Shown in pieces: positions 42,301-49,584 of a stretch of DNA of 50,212 nucleotides. Position 1 is the first letter of the stretch; the number at the start of each line of letters is the position of its first letter. The position numbers and the translations under genes are program-made. This DNA comes from Caulobacter sp. 32-67-35 (GTDB lineage: Bacteria > Pseudomonadota > Alphaproteobacteria > Caulobacterales > Caulobacteraceae), in contig NCEV01000064.1 in assembly GCA_002280875.1 (NCBI GenBank), positions 1-50,212 of the forward strand, read 5' to 3'. The notes below the pieces were generated by a model. The model worked only from the letters and a program-made list of their open reading frames with translations. It did not search any database and was not told the DNA's origin.

Positions 42301-42667
42301 CCACCGACACCTCCCAAAGCTCCACCCGCTTGAGTACCCGCAAGCTCCCGTCCTGACGCGCCTTGACCTGGCGAAAGCCGATGGAGAGGCCGTCCAGCGC
42401 GCCGGCCTCCACGAGCGCCGCGACCAGCCGGCCGCGCGGGGTCGAGCGCAGGATGCGGCCACGGACGAACAGGCCGCGCGCGTCCTCGACGACCTCGTCC
42501 CAGACGCCGATCGGCTCGGCGTCGTCGTGCTGGTGCAGCATCTTGACCCCCGCCGCGCCGGTCTCGGCCAGGCTTTCGGCGAAGGCGCCGGCGGCGGTGA
42601 CGTCGTCGTTGAGGTCCCGGGTCCAGAACAGCGAGGCGTGGCCCTCGATCTTCAGATCATCACTCAT
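42233..42667 (-). CDS. GTA HK97-family prohead protease (gp4-like)
   Basis: A 144-residue serine protease that matures the capsid. IEGHASLFWTRDLNDDVTAA, the catalytic His in VKMLHQHDDAEPIGVWDEV and the Ser in ALDGLSIGFRQVKAR are visible, as is VELWEVSVVTFPMLPGAR. It is shorter than many relatives, and its C-terminal codons are shared with the convergent gene at 41896-42300. The ATG overlaps the gp3.5-like stop by four bases. Confidence 0.88.
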   Translation of the reverse strand: MSDDLKIEGHASLFWTRDLNDDVTAAGAFAESLAETGAAGVKMLHQHDDAEPIGVWDEVVEDARGLFVRGRILRSTPRGRLVAALVEAGALDGLSIGFRQVKARQDGSLRVLKRVELWEVSVVTFPMLPGARLRLSESRSPPEA

Positions 42668-42909
42668 CGGTCGCGCTCCAGCCGGGATTCGATGCGGGCC
42701 AGCGCGGCGCGGGTGGCGACGGCCTGCTCTTCCAGCCGGGCCAGGCGCTCGGCGACGGGGGCCTGGGTGTCGAGGCGCTTGTGCATCTCGTCGATCCGGG
42801 CCGAGGCGCGCCCGGCCCACATCAGGGCGGTCGCGGCCTGCAGGGCGACGGCCACGATCAAGGCGACCGAGATCTGGCGGTCCAGCCGCCAGCGGTTGGG
42901 GGTGGTCAT
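42664..42909 (-). CDS. small GTA membrane protein (gp3.5-like)
   Basis: An 81-residue protein with one hydrophobic segment (ISVALIVAVALQAATALMWA) followed by a helical, charged region (VAERLARLEEQAVATRAALA) that could form a coiled coil. Proteins of this shape sit between portal and protease in many GTA clusters. The role is unknown. The ATG at 42909 lies just after a palindromic repeat. Confidence 0.75.
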   Translation of the reverse strand: MTTPNRWRLDRQISVALIVAVALQAATALMWAGRASARIDEMHKRLDTQAPVAERLARLEEQAVATRAALARIESRLERDR

Positions 42910-42929
42910 GTTGGGTGTCTCTTCAAAGT

Positions 42930-43043
42930 CCTCCCCCTGAAGGGGGAGGGGTCGGCGGAGCCGACGGAGGGGGAAGTTGGCCGGCGTGGGATGACTTCCC
43001 CCTCCGGCCCTGCGGGCCGCCTCCCCCTTCAGGGGGAGGACTT
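42930..43043. repeat. composite palindromic repeat, copy 5 (variant)
   Basis: A divergent member: CTCCCCCTGAAGGGGGAG followed by GTCGGCGGAGCCGAC at 42931-42973, and an inverted A-like unit with CGGCCCTGCGGGCCGCC at 42996-43040. It fills the gap between gp3.5 and the portal stop (43053). Confidence 0.85.
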
Positions 43044-43052
43044 GTCGCGGAG

Positions 43053-44198
43053 TCAGCCGTCCAGCCCCGCCAACCTTCTCCGCTCCTCGGGCGTGAGGAA
43101 ACTGGCCGCGTCCAGCCGCGCCCACAGGGCGTCGCGTTCGGCGGAGAAGGCGGGCACGGCGTCGAGGTCGGGGGCGATGCGGACGCCTGGGAACTTGACC
43201 TCCAGCCAGGCCGTCATGGCGCGCGCCGCCCGCTCGACCAGCGGCGCGACCGTGTGGCGCCAGAAGGCGGCGTTGGCCTCGCGATAGTTGGCGTAGGTGG
43301 CGTCGCCGGGCACCCCCAGCAGCTGGGGCGGCACGCCAAAGGCCAGGGCGATCTCGCGGGCGGCGGCGTGCTTGCCGTCGGTGAAGTCCATCTCGGCTGG
43401 GGTCAGCGACATGGCCCGCCAGTCGAGGCCGCCTTCCAGCAGCAGCGGCCGGCCGGCGTTCCCCGCCCCGGAATGGGCCCCGGCCAACTCGGCCTTCAGG
43501 CGGTCGAACTGCTCTTCCGAGAGCCGGTCGCCAGCCTCGCGGTTTGAATAGACCAGGGCGCCGGACGGCCGGGCCGAGTTGTCCAGCAGCGCCTTGTTCC
43601 AGGCGCTGGAGGCGTTGTGCACATCGATGGCGAAGGCCGCCGCCTCCAGGGGCGAGAGGCCGTAATGGTCGCTGGTGGGGTTGAACAGCTTCAGGTGCAA
43701 CACCGGCAGCCAGCCGTCGGCGTCGCGCCCGATGCGCACCGTGCGGCCGCCGGCCTGGTAGTCATAGGCCAGCGGCCAGCCGCGCGGTCCGGGGACAAGC
43801 GTCATGCGATCGGGGCGCAGGGCGTAGAGTTCGCTCGGCGTCTGGTCGTCGCCGCCGGCCTCCAGATAGGCGTTGCCGGCAGTCTGCAGGTTGCCGAAGA
43901 ACGCCTCCATCAGGTCGGGGCCGCCCTGTTCGGGATTGGGCTTGCGCAGGAGCTTCTGCGCCGGATGGTCGGGGGCGCGCCGGCCGCCCTCGAAGACGAT
44001 CAACGGCGTCGCGGCGGCGGCCTCGGCGATCATCCGCACGCAGCGATAGACGACGGGATTCTTGGCGAAGCCTTCGGACGCCAGGGCGGCGTAGTCGCGG
44101 GGGGTCCACTGCGGTCGGCCGCCGGTGGTCAGGGCGATCAGGCGGGCGGCGCGGGAGTCTTTGACTTCCGGCGGGCGGGGTCTGGGGAACAGGGGCAT
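43053..44198 (-). CDS. GTA HK97-family portal protein (gp3-like)
   Basis: A 381-residue portal. GFAKNPVVYRCVRMIAEAAA, ALRPDRMTLVPGPRGWPLAY, VLHLKLFNPTSDHYGLSPLE and IALAFGVPPQLLGVPGDATY are signature blocks of the family. It forms the DNA entry and exit ring. The ATG at 44198 begins the conserved region; the open frame upstream is non-conserved. The length is normal. Confidence 0.94.
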   Translation of the reverse strand: MPLFPRPRPPEVKDSRAARLIALTTGGRPQWTPRDYAALASEGFAKNPVVYRCVRMIAEAAAATPLIVFEGGRRAPDHPAQKLLRKPNPEQGGPDLMEAFFGNLQTAGNAYLEAGGDDQTPSELYALRPDRMTLVPGPRGWPLAYDYQAGGRTVRIGRDADGWLPVLHLKLFNPTSDHYGLSPLEAAAFAIDVHNASSAWNKALLDNSARPSGALVYSNREAGDRLSEEQFDRLKAELAGAHSGAGNAGRPLLLEGGLDWRAMSLTPAEMDFTDGKHAAAREIALAFGVPPQLLGVPGDATYANYREANAAFWRHTVAPLVERAARAMTAWLEVKFPGVRIAPDLDAVPAFSAERDALWARLDAASFLTPEERRRLAGLDG

Positions 44199-44265
44199 GG
44201 GGGTTTGGCTCCAGAATTGGAGTTGAGAACAAATAAAGAACATTTTAGAGTTGCGCCGACCTAGC

Positions 44266-44308
44266 ACCTCCCCCTCTGGGGGAGGTGGCCCAGAGGGCCG
44301 GAGGGGGC
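44266..44308. repeat. single A unit upstream of DUF559 gene
   Basis: One unit A (two hairpins plus GGAGGGGG) ends 17 bases before the DUF559 ATG. It is matched by an inverted A at 44676-44719, so the gene is enclosed between A units in opposite orientation. Confidence 0.88.
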
Positions 44309-44325
44309 CAGCACGGGAGAAACCG

Positions 44326-44769
44326 ATGGAGGCGCCATTACGAACGCGGCTGACTGCCCAGCGCCTGCGACGCGAACTGACGTTGCCGGAAATCCTGCTG
44401 TGGCTATGCCTGAAGGGACGGCGACTGAACGGCCTGCACTTTCGTAAGCAGCATCCCGTCGGCCCCTACATTCTGGACTTCTACTGCGCGGAGCATCGGC
44501 TGGCCGTGGAGGTCGATGGCGAATTGCATGCCCTGGACGACCGTCCAGCCAGGGACGCGATCCGGGACCGCCGGTTCGCAGAGCGGGGTATCGCGACCCT
44601 TCGCATCACCGCCCGCGACGTGCTGGCTTCGCCCGATGGGGCGGCGGGGCGCATACTGGAGTACCTCGGCGCGGGCCCCCTCCGGCCCTCTGGGCCACCT
44701 CCCCCAGAGGGGGAGGAGCTGGACCGCGCTGCTGCTCCCCCGCTGGGGGAGCTGTCGCGGAGCGACTGA
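44326..44769 (+). CDS. DUF559 endonuclease-like protein flanked by and reading into palindromic repeats
   Basis: 147 residues. The conserved DUF559 domain (about 15-113) includes LRRELTLPEILLWLCLKGRR, GLHFRKQHPVGPYILDFYC and LAVEVDGELHALDD, with the Asp...ExD-type residues of the restriction-endonuclease-like (Vsr-related) fold. Family members are small and of unknown function. The C-terminal tail from about residue 118 (GPLRPSGPPPPEGEELDRAA to ELSRSD) is translated from the composite repeat at 44675-44775, so the repeat sets the stop codon. It is on the plus strand between portal and terminase. A nuclease role is inferred. Confidence 0.9.
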   Translation: MEAPLRTRLTAQRLRRELTLPEILLWLCLKGRRLNGLHFRKQHPVGPYILDFYCAEHRLAVEVDGELHALDDRPARDAIRDRRFAERGIATLRITARDVLASPDGAAGRILEYLGAGPLRPSGPPPPEGEELDRAAAPPLGELSRSD

Positions 44770-44775
44770 GGGGGT
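44675..44775. repeat. composite palindromic repeat, copy 6 (inverted A then B)
   Basis: Inverted unit A (44676-44719) and unit B (44733-44774) overlap the 3' coding end of the DUF559 gene and reach to within 3 bases of the terminase stop (44778). Confidence 0.9.
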
Positions 44776-44777
44776 CT

Positions 44778-45946
44778 TCACAACGCCCTAAGTCTCGGCG
44801 CCCTCCCCACCCCCAGCATCAACTCGCTCACCGCCCAGACCAGCGCATCCGCCCGGTCCGGACTGTGCCCAAGATCACCCGTCCCCAGCCCCATCAGCTC
44901 CTCCTCCAGCGCCGGAAAGGCGCCGCAGTGAACCACCCGGCCCTGCTCGTACAAGGCCGCCACCGGTTCGGCCCGCGCCCGTTTGCCCAGCGAGGCCCGC
45001 ACCAGTTTCACCGCGCAGGGCGGGTCGGCCTGGACCAGCACGGCGCGCACCATGTCGCCGCCCTGGTTGGCTTCGGCGACCAGGGCGTGGGCGTCGAACT
45101 CCTGCGCGGCGATCACCGCGCGTCGCGCCCAGCCATTGGGGGAAAGCCCCTTGGCCGAGCGGTCGGCCAGCACGAAGGCGCGCCCCTCCAGCCTGCCGAC
45201 CACCACGATCCCGCAGGCGTCCCCCGTTGCCGTGGCCGGCGGATCGACCGCCACCACCACCCGGTCGAAGCGCGCGGGACGCGCCCCGCGACACCGCGCC
45301 AGGTCCTCGGCGCGGAACAGGCCGCCCTCGTCCTCGACGATGACGCCGTCCAGCTCCTGGGCCGCCAGGCGAGTGCCGCCATAGAGCGCCTGCAGGGTCG
45401 ACAGGAACGCCGGCGCCAGGTTGTCGGCATTGGCCGCCGTACCGGCCCGGGTAACCGCGACGCCGGGCTCGGCGATCAGGGTCTTCAGGGCGCGGATCGG
45501 CCGGGGCGTGGTTGTGACCACCAGCCGGGGGTCCTCGCCCAGCCGCAGGCCAAACCGCAGCATGGCCAGGGTCTCGGCCGGCTTGGGCCAGGCGCAGAAC
45601 TCGTCGGCCCAGGCGGCGTGGAACTGCGGGCCGCGTAAGGAGTCGGGGTCTTCGGCCGAGAAGGCGTAGGCGACGGCGCCGGCGAGAGCGCCTTGAGTCC
45701 CGAAGGCCCCTCGATCATCACCTCGCGCACGTCGTGGAAGGTGGGGCCCACCAGGGCGATGCTCAGCGGCTGACCGATGAGGTCGGCCACCCAGCTGGCC
45801 CCGGCGAAGGTCTTGCCCGCACCGCGTCCCCCCAGGAATAGCCAGGCCGACCAGGGGTCAGTCGGCGGGCGCTGGTGGGGCTCGGTTGGTCGGAGGCTGG
45901 GAAGGCACGCCGCGACCAGGTCCGGCGGCGCCGTCTTCAGCCACAT
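44778..45946 (-). pseudogene. GTA large terminase (gp2-like) split by a deletion/frameshift
   Basis: The N-terminal part holds the Walker A motif (LFLGGRGAGKTFAGASWVAD) and IALVGPTFHDVREVMIEGPS, then leaves frame after KALSP. The rest can be read in another frame from AVAYAFSAEDPDSLRGPQFH, with the Walker B/catalytic-like AAWADEFCAW, the nuclease domain Asp in VVVAVDPPATATGDACGIVV, and the C-terminus. About 20 residues normally lying between are missing (junction about 45676-45684). The start is taken at the ATG at 45946 (MWLKTAPPDLV); an ATG at 46042 is open but its extra codons overlap the upstream gene. As written no full terminase can be made. Confidence 0.85.
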
Positions 45947-46304
45947 GTTTAATGTCTCGGGAAGCGACAAGCTTAGCCATGCGTCGGCGGACGTCGGCAT
46001 GAAGTTCGGCGACACGTTCGGGTGTCCAGTCGGGTCGGTCATTCATCGGGGTCTCCTCGGGGTCCGACGAGCGCGCACGCGACGGCAGGGCGGTGATCGC
46101 CGCCACCGCCCGTCGTCCGGTCTCGCGGAACAGTTTCAGGTATCGACCGGCGCGCGCCATCTGCTCGGCGGTCCTCAGGCGAGCCACGGGTGGGTCGCTC
46201 TGGGTGGTCTCACACGCCTCCTTGGCCGCCTCGACATAGTAGGCGGTGACCAGGTCCTGCACGTAGGCAAGGGCGGCTTCGATCTCTTCGCTTCTCTGGG
46301 CCAT
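45858..46304 (-). CDS. GTA gp1-like protein upstream of terminase (possible small terminase)
   Basis: 148 residues. The N-terminal half is helical (ALAYVQDLVTAYYVEAAKEA; EQMARAGRYLKLFRETGRRA). DWTPERVAELHADVRRRMAK in the second half could be a short helical module. The frame runs on over the terminase start as low-complexity sequence. Its position directly before the large terminase is that of GTA gp1, which has been proposed to be a small terminase; that is position-based inference. The ATG at 46304 begins the structured part. Confidence 0.65.
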   Translation of the reverse strand: MAQRSEEIEAALAYVQDLVTAYYVEAAKEACETTQSDPPVARLRTAEQMARAGRYLKLFRETGRRAVAAITALPSRARSSDPEETPMNDRPDWTPERVAELHADVRRRMAKLVASRDIKHVAEDGAAGPGRGVPSQPPTNRAPPAPAD

Positions 46305-46562
46305 GACACAAAGATACGGGACCAGCGGGCGCCTCTGATCCAGAGGTGCGAGAAAGTTATAAGCTGTTGATTTTATGAGGTTCGATTCGCTATCCGCAGA
46401 GGATAGAGGGCAGCTTATCCCCGTAGTCGGGGTCTTCTCGCTGGCAAGGCCCAGGACATCCTGCGCCATAACGGGGTGGCGTTGAGCAAGCGGGATTATG
46501 CGGTCTCTGCGATAGGATCTGAAGGCGCAAGAGCCTGTGGATAACTCTGATGCGCGGCGCTA
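46305..46562. promoter_or_regulatory. probable GTA cluster promoter region
   Basis: This is the only sizeable gap upstream of the minus-strand GTA genes, so the main promoter should be here. It holds the inverted repeat CTATCC-GCAGA-GGATAG (46390-46406), a GGGG hairpin at 46420-46433 (CCCCG-TAGT-CGGGG), AT-rich patches around 46350-46380, and one exact match in complement to the DnaA box TTATCCACA (46536-46544). Known Caulobacter GTA regulators bind in such a region, but their sites cannot be assigned from sequence alone. Confidence 0.5.
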
Positions 46563-46671
46563 GCCCCCTCCGGCCCTCTGGGCCACTTCCCCCAGAGGGG
46601 GAGGAGCTAGGTCGCGCTTTGTTGGCCGCTCCCCTCTTGGGGGAGCTGTCGCGGAGCGACTGAGGGGGTCT
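46563..46671. repeat. composite palindromic repeat, copy 7 (inverted A then B)
   Basis: Inverted unit A (46564-46607) and unit B (46628-46670) sit between the GTA promoter region and the stop of the YcgN-type gene (46683). Confidence 0.9.
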
Positions 46672-46682
46672 GCGCCGCCCTG

Positions 46683-47171
46683 TCAGTCCCCATCCGGGTC
46701 GTAAACCTCGTCCCCGCGATCGGCCATCAGGTCAGTCGCCACAAAATCCATCGCGTCCTCGGCCACCTCGAACGACAGCTCGCTGACGGTCTGGTCGCGC
46801 ACCGAAATGCCCTGCTTGTGGGTGCTGTCAGGATCGCCCGTCACCAGCGGGTGCCAGTCGGGCAGGGTCTTGCCCTCATGCAGGCGGCGATAGGCGCAGG
46901 AGGGGGGCATCCACTCCAGGTCCTCGATATTGTAGGGGGTCAGCTTGATGCAGTCGGGCACCGTTTTGCGGCGGTTCGCATAGTCCTTGCAACTGCAGCG
47001 GTGCTCGTCAAACAGCTGGCAGTGCACACGCGTGGGGATGACCTCGCCGGTATCTTCGTCTTCGAAGCGAACCAGGCAGCAAAGACCGCAGCCGTCGCAT
47101 AGACTCTCCCACTCGGGGACGGTCATCTGCTGGAGGGACTTCGTCTCCCAGAAAGGTTTGCGCACCATCAT
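46683..47171 (-). CDS. YcgN/YkgJ-type cysteine-cluster protein
   Basis: A 162-residue cytoplasmic protein with a CxxCxxCC cluster in SLCDGCGLCCLVRFED (Cys25, 28, 31, 32) and further Cys in HRCSCKDY, VPDC and PPSCAY. This matches the conserved YcgN (UPF0260) family, which is probably metal or iron-sulfur binding but has no known activity. There are two adjacent ATG codons; the second is equally possible as start. It is divergent from the PBP gene, with a 54-base gap. Confidence 0.92.
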   Translation of the reverse strand: MMVRKPFWETKSLQQMTVPEWESLCDGCGLCCLVRFEDEDTGEVIPTRVHCQLFDEHRCSCKDYANRRKTVPDCIKLTPYNIEDLEWMPPSCAYRRLHEGKTLPDWHPLVTGDPDSTHKQGISVRDQTVSELSFEVAEDAMDFVATDLMADRGDEVYDPDGD

Positions 47172-47225
47172 GCGGGCGTCCTAAACCGAAACTAGGCTAA
47201 GACCAAACAGGGCCGTATCGAAACC

Positions 47226-49376
47226 GTGAACGACTGGACGCTTCCCCCGTACCGTTTCGAAGATGGCCCCAAGCCGCCGCAAAGGCCGGAGGTTTCCTTT
47301 GGCGCGTCGCCGCCGCCCCCGCCCCCCCCGCCTCCAGAGCCGCCGCCAGAACCTGAAGAGCCGTTCCGCGCCGACCTGAAGCACCAGAAGGCTCGCAAGA
47401 AGGCCAACCGCTTTGGCTGGATCTGGAAGACCCTGCTGGTCGGCGTGATCCTGGGCGTCCTCACCGTGGGCGCCGGGGCCGGCTATGTCTGGTGGAAATA
47501 CCTGCGCGACACGCCAAAACTGCCCAGCCGCGAGGCCCTGTTCGCCGTCAACCGCGCCCCGGGCATCCGGTTTGAGGACAAGAACGGCCAGGTGATCGCC
47601 ACCCGCGGCCCGCGCTATGGCCAGCGCGTCACCCTGGACGGCCTGCCCAACTATGTGCCCCTGGCCTTCATGGCCGCCGAGGACCGCCGGTTCTACAAGC
47701 ACGGCCCGATCGACCTGCGCGGCATCGGCCGGGCGGCGATCGTCAACTGGAAGGCCGGCCGCACCGTCCAGGGCGCCTCCACCCTCAGCCAGCAACTGGC
47801 CAAGGGCCTGTTCCTGACGCCTGACCGCACGGTCAAGCGCAAGCTGCAGGAAATGGTCATGGCCAATGAGCTGGAAAAGGTGCTGACCAAGGACGAGGTG
47901 CTGGAGCTGTACCTCAACCGGGTGTTCTTCGGAGCCAACACCTTCGGCGTGGATGGCGCGTCACGGACCTATTTCGGCAAGCCCGCCAGCCAGCTGACCC
48001 TGTCGGAAGCCGCCCTGCTCGCCTCGCTGCCCAAGGCGCCGTCGCGCCTGGCCCTGACCCGCGACATGAGCGGCGCCCTGGCCCGCTCGCGCCTGGTTCT
48101 GGCCAATATGCGCAAGGAAGGCTGGATCACCGCCGAGCAGGAGAGCCGGGCTCTCGACGACACCCCGCGCCTGTCGCCGCTGGCCGTGCAGGACGAGGGC
48201 ATTTACGGCTGGGTGCTGGACTACGCCACCAACGAGGCCGTGCGCATCGCCGGCCAGAACGCCCCTGATCTGGTGGTGCGCCTGACCATCGACCCCCTGC
48301 TGCAGAAGCTGGGGTCGGAAACCGTGCGCCAGGCCATCGCCTTTGACGGCGAGCGGGCCGGCGCCGGCCAGGCGGCCCTGCTGTCGCTGTCGGCCGACGG
48401 CGCCATCCGGGCCATGGTGGGCGGCACCGACTATATCGAAAGCCCGTTCAACCGGGCCGTCCAGGCCCGTCGCCAGCCGGGCTCGACCTTCAAGCCGTTC
48501 ATCTATGCCGCCGCCCTCGACAAGGGGGTTCTGCCCACCGACATCCGCGTCGATGCGCCCGTGAAGTTCGGCGACTGGGAGCCGGAAAACTATGCCGGCG
48601 GCTATCGCGGTCCGATGACCGTGGAACAGGCCCTGGTCAATTCCACCAACACCATCGCCGTGAAACTGGGCCAGGAAGCCGGCGGTCCGGCGATCGGCGA
48701 ACTGGTCCGGCGTTTCGGGATCACCACCCTGCCGCCCAGCCCCGACCTGTCGGTGGCGCTGGGCTCGTATGAGGTGAACCTTCTGCAGCTGACCTCGGGC
48801 TTCCAGGTGTTCCAGCAGGGCGGCAATCGCATCGAGCCCTATGTGATCGAGAGCATCGTCACCCAGGGCGGCGCCCCGATCTTCGCCCGTCAGGCCCAGC
48901 CGACGCCGCTGGCCGTCTATGACGTCGCCCGGGCCTCGATGATGGTCAAGATGATGAAGAAGGTCGTCAGCCAGGGCACCGCCCAGCGCGCCGCCTTTGG
49001 CCGTCCGGCGGCGGGCAAGACCGGCACCAGCCAGAACTGGCGCGACGCCTGGTTCGTGGGCTTTACTACCGACTATGTCACCGGCGTCTGGGTGGGCAAT
49101 GACAACGACAAGCCGATGAACAAGGTGGTTGGCGGCGACATCCCGGCCAGCATCTGGCGGCGGTTCATGATGGCCGCCCACCAGAACCTGGCGGTGCGCG
49201 ACTTCCCGTGGCTGCTGCCCGATCCGGCCCCCGAAAGCGAGCCCGACCCCCGTAACGGCTATTACGAAACCCTGGCGGCCGAGTTTGGCCGGGTGGCGGC
49301 GGAGCTGGAGGCCGTGGCCAATCCGCCAGTGGTGGAGGAGCCCGTTCAGCCTACGCCGGACGACCTGCCGTACTAG
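47226..49376 (+). CDS. class A penicillin-binding protein (bifunctional peptidoglycan synthase)
   Basis: 716 residues. The cytoplasmic N-terminus has a proline tract (residues about 29-45, SPPPPPPPPPEPPPEPEEP), then one membrane segment (70-90). The GT51 glycosyltransferase catalytic Glu is in AEDRRFYKHG (Glu152), with QGASTLSQQLAKGLFL and LYLNRVFFGANTFGV following. The transpeptidase has Ser420 in PGSTFKPF, the SxN at NSTNTIA (473-475) and KTG at 598-600. It polymerises and crosslinks peptidoglycan in the periplasm. The GTG at 47226 is the first start. All catalytic motifs are intact. Confidence 0.95.
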   Translation: MNDWTLPPYRFEDGPKPPQRPEVSFGASPPPPPPPPPEPPPEPEEPFRADLKHQKARKKANRFGWIWKTLLVGVILGVLTVGAGAGYVWWKYLRDTPKLPSREALFAVNRAPGIRFEDKNGQVIATRGPRYGQRVTLDGLPNYVPLAFMAAEDRRFYKHGPIDLRGIGRAAIVNWKAGRTVQGASTLSQQLAKGLFLTPDRTVKRKLQEMVMANELEKVLTKDEVLELYLNRVFFGANTFGVDGASRTYFGKPASQLTLSEAALLASLPKAPSRLALTRDMSGALARSRLVLANMRKEGWITAEQESRALDDTPRLSPLAVQDEGIYGWVLDYATNEAVRIAGQNAPDLVVRLTIDPLLQKLGSETVRQAIAFDGERAGAGQAALLSLSADGAIRAMVGGTDYIESPFNRAVQARRQPGSTFKPFIYAAALDKGVLPTDIRVDAPVKFGDWEPENYAGGYRGPMTVEQALVNSTNTIAVKLGQEAGGPAIGELVRRFGITTLPPSPDLSVALGSYEVNLLQLTSGFQVFQQGGNRIEPYVIESIVTQGGAPIFARQAQPTPLAVYDVARASMMVKMMKKVVSQGTAQRAAFGRPAAGKTGTSQNWRDAWFVGFTTDYVTGVWVGNDNDKPMNKVVGGDIPASIWRRFMMAAHQNLAVRDFPWLLPDPAPESEPDPRNGYYETLAAEFGRVAAELEAVANPPVVEEPVQPTPDDLPY

Positions 49377-49379
49377 ATT

Positions 49380-49511
49380 TCCCTCTCCCCCTTGCGGGAG
49401 AGGGTGGCCCGCGACAGCGGGTCGGGTGAGGGGTCGCACGGGCCTTTCCGACAGGTCTTTCAACCCCTCATCCGGCGCTGCGCGCCACCTTCTCCCGCAA
49501 GGGGAGAAGGG
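49380..49511. repeat. palindromic repeat pair, CTCTCCCCC type
   Basis: A unit with CTCTCCCCCTTGCGGGAGAG and a GGCCCGCGACAGCGGGTC hairpin (49380 on) is answered by an inverted one ending in CTTCTCCCGCAAGGGGAGAA at about 49508. The two-hairpin, face-to-face architecture is like the composite elements of the GTA region, but the sequence belongs to another family. Confidence 0.75.
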
Positions 49512-49584
49512 CTCCCCAACGGCGCCCTCGACACGGCGCGCCAGCCCCGCCACCTTCCGGATCCTGTTCCGGAGAGCCCTGACC

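Noticed and set aside
31165-46304. The structural cluster as an ordinary prophage.
   Set aside because: No integrase, attachment sites, lysis or replication genes are seen, and the gene order and short tape measure match gene transfer agents.
46536-46544. Exact DnaA box (TTATCCACA in complement) as sign of a replication origin.
   Set aside because: It is a single box with no cluster, no AT-rich unwinding element and no origin-linked genes; one match is expected by chance in a genome.
35463-46671. The repeated palindromes as a CRISPR array.
   Set aside because: Units are scattered between genes at kilobase distances, vary in orientation and have no regular spacers or cas genes.
35463-46671. 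The palindromes as simple rho-independent terminators.
   Set aside because: They end in G runs rather than T tracts, occur in mirrored pairs with two hairpins per unit, and lie also upstream of starts; a secondary role in termination is still possible.
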